This document shows, in pieces, positions 51,882 to 63,372 of a stretch of 64,000 nucleotides of DNA; position 1 is the first letter of the stretch, and every line of letters starts with the position of its first letter. Below the pieces are notes generated by a model. It was not told the origin of the DNA and did no database searches. It was given only the letters and a program-made list of their open reading frames with translations. The stretch is taken from contig NC_031474.1 of NCBI RefSeq assembly GCF_000006565.2, positions 434,001 to 498,000 on the forward strand, read 5' to 3'. Both the position numbers and the translations under genes were made by a program. The stretch comes from Toxoplasma gondii ME49. Lineage: Eukaryota > Apicomplexa > Conoidasida > Eucoccidiorida > Sarcocystidae.

Positions 51882-53433
51882 GGCGAGAAAAACTGGATCT
51901 ACTACGCTGAGGAGAGCGATCAGTCCAGAGAACGTTCGGTGCGTCCGTAAGGCCGAGGTGTGTTGAGAGCTCACTACTGTGATATGCGCTTTTTTTTCTC
52001 TTGAAAGGTCAAAAGTACCAAGAAGCTGTTAGGGGCACCCAAGTGGGGGTGGGATTGTCTTGCAGTGGTACAGGGGTAACCACCTCCCCCCAGGTGGTCG
52101 GTTTCTTAACATTCGGGGAAGAACGTCGTTCCCAATATCTGTGTTACGGTCAGCGCACCCTCTCTGTCAAGCTCAAGCCTGGTCACAGAACCTGTGAATG
52201 TTTTGAAGAACTTAAAACCGCCTGGAAATGTCGCAGCATGGTTGTCGTTCAATGGTTCACACATCGATGGCATACACACTATCGTTAAGGAGAGAAGCAA
52301 AATCGTCAGCATGTAGGGAAAACTGTTACGTAGTTGTCTTCAACGGGAACAAAAACGTGCTACGCCTTCAGTTCGGAAGCGGTAATGCATGGGCACACAA
52401 TTTGCTGGCTGATAGAGGCTTCGTCGTAGGGGAGTGTTGAACAGGGAAGGAAGTCCCTTGTTGACGTAGGCCACGTTTTCGGACCGGGGCAGGATTGAAT
52501 TGATTGCAGAGGGTCATTGTAGCGAAGGCAAGGCTCACATTGACACCCAGTATCTATGAGGTGTATTTTCTACGGAGCAGAGAAATGAACTCTTCGTTGC
52601 ATCACACACTGAGTTTTAAATGGGTGCTTCGTCTAAGAATTTCAGAAATCTAAGGTATGTGCAACCCGGCACGAAAGCAGTATAATATTTCTGTCGGGGA
52701 GTTGCGATGGAACTGCGCAATCGGAGCTGACAATCTTGTTGACATACCCAGCTCTTCTGGCCAAGAAAAGTGTCTAATGTCTATGAAAAACAAGGATATG
52801 CTTTGAGTTTGTTTAATCCTGCATGCACATACTTCAAGGATCGTTTCTTCTCGCGCTTCGAAACTGTCTGTAAGGCATTTTGAATGAGAGACAAAGTATT
52901 ATTACTCAGATGCGACTCAGCCACTGCAGTTTATCGCCTTACAGTCTTGCACGTCAGGATAAAGTGAGATCCACGTTTATACCTCATAACTTGTTAAACA
53001 ACCGGTCTACCTCGACAGTTTCGAACAGCCGCTGAGTAGACAATTCAACAGAACGGGATGAGCACACCACACCGAATCGTGACCTCTCGTCGCATAGCGC
53101 CGTGGCCCCAAAAACGCGGCACGTGTATGCGACGCGGAGACACACAGGACCCAGATGAGACACTGGTCCCACGCAGTGGTAGGCAAAACCCCATGTTCGA
53201 CTGTCGTTCGAGAAATATAACTTTTCGTAAAGCTCAATTTGCTAATCATAGTCGGAACGTGTGCTGTCGGTCCTGCCGAGGCCAGCGCTGCGCCGGCTGC
53301 CACGCTGTCAGGAAGTTCCGCAGTGTCGATGCGACGGCGAACCGTCCAGAGGTCCCTTTTGTTCACGGTATTTTGTTGAACAGCGTTATTGATTTTCAGG
53401 TTGGAATTTGGACGCTGAAACTGTTTGATCAAG
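51882..53433. other. Intergenic region between the TOG-array and PARG-like genes
   Basis: About 1.55 kb with only short unsupported open frames. The sequence appears more AT-rich and lacks the CT-rich tracts and TA microsatellites seen upstream. A polypyrimidine-AG at about 53385-53399 could be the acceptor of a 5' UTR intron of the downstream gene. No promoter element is assigned. Confidence 0.5.
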
Positions 53434-55728
53434 ATGGAATGTCATGTGGTGCGCCTACTTGTGTCACTTCTCATTTTGGTGCCTTGTGTCTGCATGGCCC
53501 AAACACCGGCGCAGTTAGACTTGATGAAGAAAGGTTACCCTCATACTGGCCCCTGTTTTGATAACCCTTGCGCAATTCTGCGGACTCCCGTGGAAGAAGA
53601 TTGGGGAAAGACTAAATATATCCTCAACTTCGTCGCCTCCGGTTTCGGGCCCGCTGATCCGCAGCAGCTTGCCTCACTGCAGAAGCGGCTGCTGAAACTA
53701 AGTGGTGAGCTTTGAGCAGCAAATCGAAATGCATTCTATAAATTCAACGAAGAAGCGAAGCTGGACTGTAATTCTTTGTAACAGGTGATGCGGCCCTATT
53801 GTTGTTTGTCACTTGCATCCTGGATGAATGAACTATACCTTCAGGTAACATACGAACTGAAAAGAACAAGCGGATTCTCCAGCGTGGCCTGTTAAATTAT
53901 CTGGAAGAGAACCCGGGAAAATTCTTCTCGCATGACCTGCCTTTCATGGCGACGCTGGTGATGCGTATTGACGAACTTTTCCCGAGTGTAAGTTGATAAG
54001 TTGAGCTCTCAATCAAAGCTTTGTATTCTGACATCGTCGGAACCACAGGCGTATCTCAAATCCCTTAATTCGGAGCTCAACATACACAGTCTCTGCTCTT
54101 ATGAGAAAGCTGGTGCGACTGTCGCTATTGTGTGTTATGCACTTGTTATTTCCGATGTCTGCTTCAGGGATTGCAGTATATCACGCCCGAGAATCCACAA
54201 GTGCATCTGCGGAAAATTCAGGTTTTCACGTTGATCGCGGCTGCATTTTTAGGAGTGATTCCACATAATCAGCGAGCATTGCTAGCGCATCATCAAAAGA
54301 AGTTCGTGATGAACCAAAATAAGCTCGACATGTTTTATAGGGGTTTTATGGAGCGCAAGCCCAAATTTCAGTCGGTGTTAATATACTTTGCAAGCATGCG
54401 CGAGCGTCTTGGCAACTGTTGGAATGAGATGGTCAAGAAAGGTTTCGTCGACATGGCACCTTGCACAGGCACTTGCATATGCTCCACTCTCGAAGAAAGC
54501 GTTTCTATAGCGCCAACGGATGAGTTGATTGGATTTTACCGACAGAGTGACAAGGTGGCGGATTTTGTGTGGAGTGATGGCTCGGTGAAAGGAACTTCGG
54601 CGTCGGTGAGCATCGACGACATTGCTAAGAGCACGAAGGCTCTCGGTGGTTTCGAGGTTTTCGAAGAAGGAGATATAACGACGAGCGATGGAGACTTGCA
54701 GGTATGGATCCCAGTGAACTGTTTTCATGGTTCGCGCAGTGTGAGCGGAGACACGGGCTCTTATGTAACTGCTGTTACATTCATACATCCGGCGGGTGTG
54801 TGTGTGTGTATTCTCAGGTAGACTTTGCAGACAAGTATCTTGGCGGTCTCTCAATGTTCGAAGGCTACATCGCTCAGGAAGAGCTTATTTTTATTATATA
54901 CCCCGAGATGCTCTGCGTAATGCTCTTCAGTGATATTATGAAACCAAACGAGGCGGTTGTTGTGAAAGGTGTGGAGAGGTTTGTTTTTTCTCAAGGTGAG
55001 TCCCCTGATATCCTTCGACTGGGCGTGTTGTTCGTGGGTACTTGGCCAGTCAACGTTACGTCTCGTCGTAACTACCTCTGAGTTATCTTTCAGGATACGA
55101 ATGGACATTCCAAATCACGGCAGCAGCAGGGGATTGGACGGAACTGCCTTCCAACAAGCACTTCAGCGTTCAAGGAGTCGTACCACTGGATAGCCTTGGT
55201 CGACGAAACGTGGCTATCGTGGGGATAGATGCCGTCCAGTTTCATGAACCAAACAAGCAATATTCGCCAGTGATGGTGAATCGAGAACTGATGAAGGCGG
55301 CAGTGGGTTTCAAAGGTGACCCGTATGAACTTATTGTATCAGGATCGCGCCAACCCATCGCGACTGGACTATGGTGAGTCTCTGTCCCCATCCAGTTCTA
55401 CGCTGTCTATGTACAGGACACGTTTTCGGATCACCAGTTGTCAGCAGGTGATATTCGGTGTATTTTTTGTAGGGGCTGCGGTGTTTTCAATGGAGACGCG
55501 CAGTTGAAAACGCTGATCCAGTGGCTGGCCGCATCGTATGCAGGTCGGTCGATGAAGTTCTACACATTCTCGAACAAGTCCGTGGATGGCCTCGGTCTTG
55601 TTATTTCCAAACTACGGCAGAGTTACGCGACCGTCGGGAATCTCTACAAAGCCATACAGAACGCTCTGAGCAGGAGATCGGGACGTTTAGGCTGGTCGTT
55701 GTGGAAAGAGCTCCTCTACGGTGCATGA
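53434..55728 (+). CDS. Poly(ADP-ribose) glycohydrolase (PARG) family protein with signal peptide and variant catalytic loop
   Basis: Members cleave the ribose-ribose bonds of poly(ADP-ribose). Exons with matching phases: 53434-53704, 53845-53987, 54168-54701, 54818-54995, 55094-55373, 55473-55728; product 553 residues. The N-terminus is a typical signal peptide (basic MECHVVR, then LLVSLLILVPCVC, cleavage likely near MAQT), pointing to the secretory pathway, unlike nuclear/cytoplasmic PARGs. The helical accessory region (NQNKLDMFYRGFMERKPKF) and the macrodomain core are recognisable: VDFADKYLGG, QEELIFIIYPEM, NEAVVVKGVERF, GYEWTF, VAIVGIDAVQF, IATGLWGCGVFNGD, LAASYAGRSMKFYTF. The canonical GGG-X(6-8)-QEE signature is GGL-X8-QEE here (54842-54883): both catalytic-site glutamates are kept, but the third glycine is leucine. 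Activity therefore cannot be assumed. Start chosen because the ATG immediately precedes the hydrophobic core. Confidence 0.92.
54842..54883 (+). other. PARG signature loop, GGL-X8-QEE variant
   Basis: Codons for Gly-Gly-Leu at 54842-54850, an eight-residue spacer, then Gln-Glu-Glu at 54875-54883. In the family the motif is GGG-X(6-8)-QEE, with the second glutamate catalytic and the glycine loop contacting the ADP-ribose diphosphate. Spacing is normal; only the third glycine differs. Confidence 0.9.
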
Positions 55729-58509
55729 GCTGATGTTGTGTGTCTTGATTTGAACAACGTGTGAATGTCATCTTTAGTTGGCCGAATATCGGCGCGTCCC
55801 GTCAGCACCTGATGGCCAACAACAGCTGCTGCTGTACAGTGGTACTTTCCCGTAGTGTAATACAAGTGGAAGCTGTAATGTTGCTTGTGTGATGTAATAA
55901 AATCGATTTATCAGAGCAACGTGGGTAGTGACCGATCACAGAGATTGATCTTGTGATGGTCAACGCAATCACAGCTGGGAATGGCCATGACGGAGCCGAA
56001 CCATTGGAACGCTTAATTGCATTGTTGCATGTGTCTGACAATTGTTGCAGAGGATACTTCAGATTGATAACATGAAACTTCCCTGCTCATCAATCTGACA
56101 ACTTAGAGGATGTCAGTTGTCACTCTTGTGTTTGGTAATTACAGATCCAACTAAGTCATTCCATCATTACCGCGGGTTTACGTTTATAACAGATCTGAGA
56201 CTGTTTCCACACGGCGACTCAGAGGTCGTCGTGCTCTCTCAGTGGGGATGGTATGCTGAGCACGCTGGCTTATTTTTTTCGCTAGAGGTGGCACAGCAAC
56301 TCATATGTATGATCGAACCAGCGTAGTAAGTTGTCTCGGTGCACACTGAAGTACTTCCTTCTTGAAGAAACTTCCCGGCTAATGGCAGCCATCGCCACTG
56401 CTCAGCCGAAGTCACAGGTGAGCCGTGGACTTTCTTGCCACTTCCGCAGTACGTATCACCGGCTAAAAGGCAGTCTAAATTCGCAAAACGAAGGAAACGA
56501 TGGTGAGACTCGGTCGGAGTACGCGTAACTTGAGCTGTTACGCAGCAGACTGAGGAAGCGCGAGTGAGAGTATGCCCAAAGCGTCGTGCTCACCGCGTGC
56601 GCTCACAGTCGTACTGACTCCCGGACGAACGAGCCATCTAGATGCGATCGATTGTATATTCATGTGGGTCTATCAGTCTCGCTCAAAAACAATGCTGACA
56701 TGATGTCACTCGACGGAAGTTGCAAGTAAACAGCGCTTTCTCGTATTTACATCGCCTCTCAAACGACCGTCGAAGAGTTTTGAAACAGCACCATGGTTCA
56801 CATTGGAGGAGAGACACAAATCCCGAAGAAAACCGAAAGTTGTTGCACTCCAGCATTTGTAACTGTTACACCTACCACGCTGACAAACCCGTCCGGATTT
56901 CTGTTGTTTCTGTCACTTTCCGGGGGAAAAAGAACACTACATAACATCGGATAGCTGCTGCTACGTACGTCGGACCCACGGTGGGAACGAACACGATCAT
57001 TCCCAGGGCGGTTGACCGTAACAATATCTTAAACCACAATAACCAGAACAGTTATTCCTACAGCAGCGCGGAGAAAGTGTGCCGAACTCCGTCGTCGCTT
57101 TGGTTACGCCCACTTAGTGCCAGTGACTCAATCTGCAGAGTACTCTGGAGATGCTCGCATTCATGCTAGGTTCTGGGCATGTGACGTCTAATCGTGGAAA
57201 AGCCTGAATTCTGAATTCGGGATTGTGGCCTTCAGGCCTGCGACTCTACCAAATATTTAGCCGGCAGATCGGAAGCGCGTCTCTGTGAAGGACACATGTG
57301 TCACGGGCACTTGCTTATCAAGCGGCGTAAGACTCGCCAGGCGGAGAGAGTCACCGCTTCTGTTTCGAATTACAAACAGCTAATAGGTAAGAACGTGTTC
57401 TATGTTGTTGAGTCTCTTGAGCACGGTACACGATGTACAAAAGGTGTGCATAAGAAAGGCACCAGCGATGCCGTCGCGAGTACTGTGATTCCATCTCGGG
57501 ACCGGAGGGGAGGGGGGGGGGGGGAAACCAATCATACCTAGCATCGTGGATGCAACGGTGGGTAGAATTTCGACAGCGTGGATGACACTTTGTTCGTACC
57601 GATGAGTTCACTATATATGTTTCAAAGCCTATTGTATGTCAAGGCGGATGGATACAGACACAGCCAGGGCCTTTTTCCAGCTGATCGTCGCACTCGCCGC
57701 CGAGCGACGCGTTAACGGGGTCATTTTGTGTGGCATCGGTCTTGTCACACAGAATTTCGGTCGACATAGGTCTCGCATTATCGGGCATTGTCCCTTCTGA
57801 TGCTTGTTTCTTGGTCAGGAGAGTATCTTTTTACCGCCTGGCCGCTTCCCTGAGTTTGCTGGTTCTGCAGGTGCCCGGTGTGATGAGCGCAGCTGCATCG
57901 GCTGCGGCTTCGTTGAACAAGCACCATCCGTCGGGGTCACTCCGCGTGTTTCGTGGGAGTCGCTATTCGGTCCGTCTCCCTCGAGACTATGGACAATTTC
58001 GTCGGAGCAGCGGCAATTTTGTAGTAGGACATGTTTACGTTTGTTGTTATCGTTGTTTTTGTTCCATCGAGGGACATCCCAGCGACCGCTTCGGCAGCCG
58101 CTGCTCGCCGCTTACATTAGCGCTGCTCTCTCCGTTTCCTGCAATCCAATCGAGAGGTACATCCTCTCGGTTTCACTAGCTTGTGAACGGAACATCCTAC
58201 CGATGAATCTAATGACTGATCTTAAATTGCATTTAGCAAGTTAATTTCATCAGCTTTGTTGTCCCATTTCCGTGTTCCGAGCCTCCAGTCACATCTGTAG
58301 GGTGAACGCCCTGTACCTGCACCCGAGGTTTTTTTGTGTTGATATCTCTACCGGCAGTGCATCCAATAGCAGAGACCTAAAGGTTATTCGAATTGCGTAT
58401 GCTATTAAAGAATCAGAGGCATTATGAAAGTACAGATTTTGATATGCTGCTGTCGGTCCATCATCAGGTATTAAAGTTCCGTGACGCAGCAGTAATTTAA
58501 CCCACCGCC
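55729..58509. other. Intergenic region between the PARG-like and KH-protein genes
   Basis: About 2.8 kb. Open frames are short and unsupported; the longest (57730-58179) has no recognisable domain, though a non-coding or 5' exon of the KH gene somewhere in it cannot be excluded. A homopolymer-like G run lies at about 57507-57524. No TA microsatellites are present. Confidence 0.5.
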
Positions 58510-61195
58510 ATGGAACGCCAGCAGGATACCGGGTTTTCTGGTTTTTTGTCTCCGAAACAGTCTTACTCTTCGTCGCCTTCGACTACAGGACAAGGAGTTA
58601 CAACGGAACGTGTCCATTCAGATGTGCGTTGCCCAGGTTTCCCACCTAGTACAGCTTACCCGGTTCCATCCCGTCCCCCCGCTGCCAATTGCTCGCAGGG
58701 GGCCGGTTCAGTTTTTCATGGCTTGGGAAATTTGTCTACCCTGTCGAATTTTATGAATACTACAAACCAGTTCCGCTCCACTACGTACTCGTATCCCGAC
58801 CCTGTTAGGACTGCTTCATCCGGCGAGAGCGATACTTACTTTTCTTCTTGTGGTACGGGAGGAAGCCACCCGAACAGTTCATTTTTGTTGACGGCTGCGA
58901 GGACAAGTTGTTTATCTTCCCCACGGCGTGTTGGGGTTTATTCGTCTGTACGTCCACAGTGTCCCCCGCCGCCGCCAGCAACGTCCCAAAGAAGTAGTCC
59001 AGTTGCCTCGACTGCGCCTACACCATCGCCATTAGTGCAGTCTCAAAAACAGCCTTCTTTTGCGCCGTCGTCTTCAGCAGTGACGAAAGATTGCTCTGGT
59101 GTACCTCAGCCAAATATGTACGGGCGATCTCTGGGAGATTCATTTCGCCAGGAGAGTCCTCCTCGGCAGGAGCAAACTCCGCAGCCACAACTAGGACAGC
59201 TCCCGAGGGCGGCAAGCCCACTGACTACTCCGTCAGGTCCTCATTCGTCGACAGCGCATCATCAACCAAATCACTATGTGGGGGGCTCTTGCTTACCAGG
59301 AATCGATTGCCAAGAAGCTGATACAGAACCTTACGGTGAAGGACACGCGGAACGGTTGTGGAACTTCAGCGGTAGAGGTTCTCTTTCGTTTGACGATCTA
59401 ATCGCGCAGGTCCAGAAGTTACTCCACTCGAACTCGACGTCATCGTCTGCCTCTTCTGCTTCGACACCTCGTCGTCCTAGTGGCCGCCTCGGTGAGATAG
59501 TAGATGTGCCCGGAGAGAGTAAGACAAAAGACAATAGAAGTACATGGGCGAGACGACCAATATTAGGTAGACCACCTGAACAACAGCAACAACATGGAAC
59601 CGAAGAAGGTAGAGAAATCATGCAGCGAGGTGAAGAAGAGTACTCCGGAGGTTGCATCGGACGGCTGGACCTTCATGTGTTACAAGAAGGTGAGTGTTGG
59701 TTCTCTGTCAGCGTGCCATTTTGTGCGCACGGAAGATATGTGCGTACCTTAATTTTGCCAGAATTTTGTGCTGTGCGATGTTCTCAGCAGCAGCGTCTCA
59801 GCGCATACAGGCGTACGGGCCTGGGGGAGACTTCTCCAGCCTGTGTGAACCCTTCAATGAAGGTATACTGGGCTGAACCGCGGCGCTAGGATGCACGCAA
59901 GGTCGTGATTTGTAGAGGCGCACCACAATTTTTGCATTGGAATGTAACAATTCCATTTCAGTCAATTTAGACACTGGACTTAGATTTCCGAGTGTCAGGC
60001 TTGCCGATGCTGCATTCCAGATTACTGAGAATCCAGTGTTGTTTCAATCCTGTACGTTTAGGTGTAACCCAACATACAACATCATATATCGACCCACAGG
60101 CGTTCGCAGTTCTTCAAGAGCTGCATCGAACCGCCGTACAGCAGAGGGTGTCAGAAGCAAAAATCGCGGTTTTGCGCCAGGAAAACGCCGATCTGAGAAA
60201 CCGAATCACGCTTTTAGAGGAAACCCAAACCTTCTTGCAACAGCAGAATCAGAGTCTCCGGGCGGCGCAACACTCTGCCGAAGCCGCTGGGTCCAGCTTG
60301 GGTGAGAGTCGGCCAGCAACAAATAAGTCAGCAACCAGCAGACTACTCACTCCATCTGGATACCAAGGACCGGATCAAATTCAGAGTGCTCCGAATCCAT
60401 CCACACCCATTATTAAAGGGTCGGACAAGATCTCAGTCGAGCAATTTTTGTTGAGGTAGGTAGACAACAGAGGCAAGAAACCAATTGACGAACGTCGTGT
60501 GTATACCAAATGTCGGGGCCATTCATTTGTTCTAAAAGTATGTTGCGTGCGTGTTCAGCTTTCATTTTACACTGACCCAAGACTACCCCCATGCTATTCT
60601 CAAGTTCTGCGCCGACCACAACCTGGTAGTGAAGCTTCTGGGTTACCATGGAAAACGGGTCGAGCTACTTGAGCGTCAGTACTGCTGCCGCATTCAGACA
60701 TCAGCCCAAGCATCTTCGTTTCCAGGTTATCCGAATGGACGATGCGTCCTCTTCACCGGCCCGCTGGTTTCATTACTCCGAGCGTGTGCCGACTTGTACG
60801 CTGTGGTAGACACATCTAGTCCAGGACTCCGAACAAATATTGAAGGATACCGAGTATGCTTAGTAGTCCCAGGAGACTTTGTTGGACGTCTTCTACGAAG
60901 CAACTGTGCGGGACTGCACGCTCTTCAAGAAGCTGGAGGAAAGGCTGTTCACATTGCGCTTGGAAATTTATGTGTGTTAATGCGGGCCAATTATTCCGAG
61001 AGGGTCCTTCTAATTGATGGGAATATTGAGGGCGTTTGTCAAGTTCTTGAATCTGCTGCGGCACAGTTGCAGGACTTCTTGCGAAGGTTTTCAGGCGGTC
61101 AAGGAGGGGGCGGAGGAGGGGGGTCCGAAAACTTGGCGAGTCGGTATGAGTTTCTTGAATATCCGAAGCGAATTGAGCTGCATCTCTCCACGTGA
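58510..61195 (+). CDS. KH-domain RNA-binding protein with coiled coil
   Basis: Probable RNA-binding protein. Exons with matching phases: 58510-59689, 59788-59862, 60062-60455, 60559-61195; 761 residues. The start ATG has a good context (CCGCCATGG). The N-terminal 390 residues are low-complexity, rich in Ser, Pro, Gln and Thr (PPPPPATSQ, EQQQQH), and likely disordered. Exon 3 encodes a coiled coil or leucine-zipper-like segment (VLRQENADLRNRITLLEE). Exon 4 holds two KH-like units. The first (AILKFCADHNLVVKLLGYHG and onward) has a canonical GXXG loop, GYHG, at 60641-60652; the second (VCLVVPGDFVGRLLRSNCAG) lacks it, so RNA contact may rest on the first. A polyglycine run and a charged tail (YEFLEYPKRIEL) end the protein. 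The family assignment rests on fold-pattern recognition. The target RNA is unknown. A decayed tandem copy follows. Confidence 0.78.
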
Positions 61196-61823
61196 AATTT
61201 CATGCGGGTCCTTTTTCGGCGATTTGCGACCAGGATTGTTATTTTTTGCTTGGCCGATCCTAATATCCTCGAGACACACGTTTTACGCAGGTATTTGCAG
61301 TGAACACAGGGGTATTTGGATGCTTCATCCACGCCGATACTGGGCGTGTGTGAGTTGTGGAGGCACCTGGACGGGAGACGACTTGAGAGGTCACTCACTA
61401 GTCTTCCGTGGGGTGGGCACGTTTGTGGCTAGTGCCGTCTGGCCGACATTGTTGTTGTGGAGAAGCACAAGGACAATTTGCGTATTTGCGCGACAGGCTC
61501 GTGCATTTTCGTTATTGCATTTTGTCGCTGTTCAATATAGGGAGAACTGCCAGTGTTCGTGTGTCCGCCATATGAGCACGCCAGTTGCACACCGGGCGGT
61601 TGGTGCGCAGGTGGTGCCGGCACATGGTGCACCATTTCTGTTGGTGCCACGAGCACGGTGCGGTTTGGAGTCTCGCTGCTCCAGTATCTCCATGTACACT
61701 ATTCGGAGTGACGAATTAGCAGAAAGTGCATGTATCTTTTTTGTCTGGAGCTTTTGACAATGACAACCTTCCGTGAGCGAGTCGTGTACAACGCCACTTC
61801 TTGATGTGGATCGGTCGTTGCGG
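60988..61823 (+). repeat. Tandem segmental duplication, copy A
   Basis: From the last part of the KH exon through the 3' flank this segment matches 63165-64000 at a constant offset of 2,177 bases. Identity is near complete beyond about 61280, with a single base difference noticed near 61805. The match runs to the end of the window, so the true right border is unseen. Confidence 0.93.
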
Positions 61824-62365
61824 GTAGTGAAGTCGGGCAGCAAAAAGCGAAATTCCCTTCTATGTGCGGACGCATTCCTCAGGAGCGTCGGACTGTTTTC
61901 CTCGGGACTGGTGGAACGTTCGTGTGCACGCATAGAAAGGCATGTCAAACCATTTCCGCAATAAAACCTTGACGGCAATGTGGATATTCCCTCCGTCCCT
62001 TTAGTCGACTAGTGGCGCACTGCCTCCTCCATGCTCGGTGTCACTGATTCACGCGCAAGGCACAGGCTGAAATAATCTCAGCAGAAACCTCTTTATCTTC
62101 CTAGGTGAACACAAGCGATTATTTTTTCTAAGGACGAACTATCGCTTTTATCCCAACCCCTCACAGAATCGTGGCGACTTCAGAGTGCATGGATCACTCC
62201 TGCGCTACTCGACTCACCAGAAAACGCGTTGTCGGCTGCTAATGGATCGCTCCACCATGATGTTGGTCCCGGGGCACATCTATCAGAGCCACGCAAGCCG
62301 CTGAACTATCGTGACGTCTGGATGGTGGAGTGCCGGCACTCACCGCAGACTCCCTGGTAGAGTTG
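61196..62365. other. 3' flank of the KH gene up to the assembly gap
   Basis: The first 630 bases belong to the duplicated block and include the 3' UTR. An alternate-frame open frame (61014-61757) crosses the KH stop and appears in both copies only because the DNA is duplicated. From about 61980 to the gap, unique sequence with no supported gene. Confidence 0.55.
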
Positions 62366-62394
62366 NNNNNNNNNNNNNNNNNNNNNNNNNNNNN
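62366..62394. other. Assembly gap (29 N)
   Basis: A run of 29 N placed at the left edge of the decayed KH-gene copy. The real length of missing sequence is unknown, and collapse of nearly identical tandem copies is a plausible cause. Confidence 0.99.
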
Positions 62395-63372
62395 GACAAC
62401 GTACCATCTCGAAGCCAGAAACTGGAGTCATGGAACAGGAACTGCGGATTCGAAAAACAGAGCCGCGACTATGGAGGCAACTAAAGGAGGAAACGCAAAG
62501 CCTACGGCAGCAGCCGAACCACGCTATCTACCGTCCCAACGGCACGAGGCGCATCAGCTCCCGGTGGCGCTGAATGCAACCACCCATTATTGAAGGGTTC
62601 CGAGAATGTCTCAGTCGAACACTTGTCGTTAGAGTAGGTGTTCGTCGGAGGAATGCATCAAACCAAGAAGCTTGTGGTAGATGTCGGGGTTGCTGTGTTT
62701 TCAAAGTGTCGGGCGCGCGTGCTCACCTTTTCTTCTACACTGACTCGAGACTATCCTGACGACGGTCTCACGTGAGGCGCCGACCACAACTCGGCGGTGA
62801 GGCTTCTCCGTTACCATCGATTAAGGGTACGGCTACGAGAGTGTCTGTGGTGCTCGGCGCATTCAGCCGCCACCCCAGACACCTTCGCTCCCAGGTTATC
62901 CGAACGGTGCGTGCGTTCTCCTCACCAGCCGGCTGATCCCATTGCCCAGAGTGTGCCGCAGCTTGCATGTTGTAGCTAGGGGGCGACGAGCCCTGGACGC
63001 AGAGCAAATCTTGTAGAACGCTGGACCCCAAATGTTTACCTGTCTTAGAAAAAAGATACGGTTGTACTTCTTCGTTGCACCTGTGTTCGAATGCGTGATC
63101 TTCAATCAGCAGGAGGCGTCGTCGTTCGCGTCGCGCTCGGGCAGATATGTCTAACAATGCGGGCCAGGCAATCCGAGAGGGCCCGTCTAATTGATGGGAA
63201 TATCGAGGGCGTTTGTCAAGTTCTTGAATCTGCTGCGGCACAGTTGCAGGGCTTCTGCCGAAGGTTTTCAGGCGGTCAAGGAGGGGTCGGAGGAGGGGGG
63301 TCCGAAAACTTGGCGAGTCGGTATGAGCTTCTTGAACACCCGAAGCGAATTGAGCTGCATCTCTCCACGTGA
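62395..63372 (+). pseudogene. Decayed tandem copy of the KH-domain gene
   Basis: The order matches exons 3-4 of the gene at 58510-61195: a degraded coiled-coil exon (about 62420-62635, with CCCATTATT and CAGTCGA landmarks aligned to 60406 and 60436), the intron, then the KH1 region (about 62750-62960), where frameshifts and stops break the reading frame and the GYHG loop is lost. Only the last part (63091-63372) keeps an open frame that resembles the end of KH2 and the C-terminal tail (RYELLEHPKRIEL). No equivalent of the large first exon is visible. Divergence is strong on the left and fades to near zero on the right, so the copy is mosaic. A functional transcript is unlikely but a truncated product of the open 3' part cannot be excluded. 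Confidence 0.85.

Noticed and set aside
57730..58179. 150-codon open frame upstream of the KH gene as a separate gene
   Set aside because: No recognisable domain, poor composition and no supporting splice sites; it might at most be part of an untranslated leader.
61014..61757. 247-codon open frame repeated at 63191-63934
   Set aside because: It overlaps the KH C-terminus in another frame and crosses its stop. Its presence in both copies follows from DNA duplication, not coding constraint.
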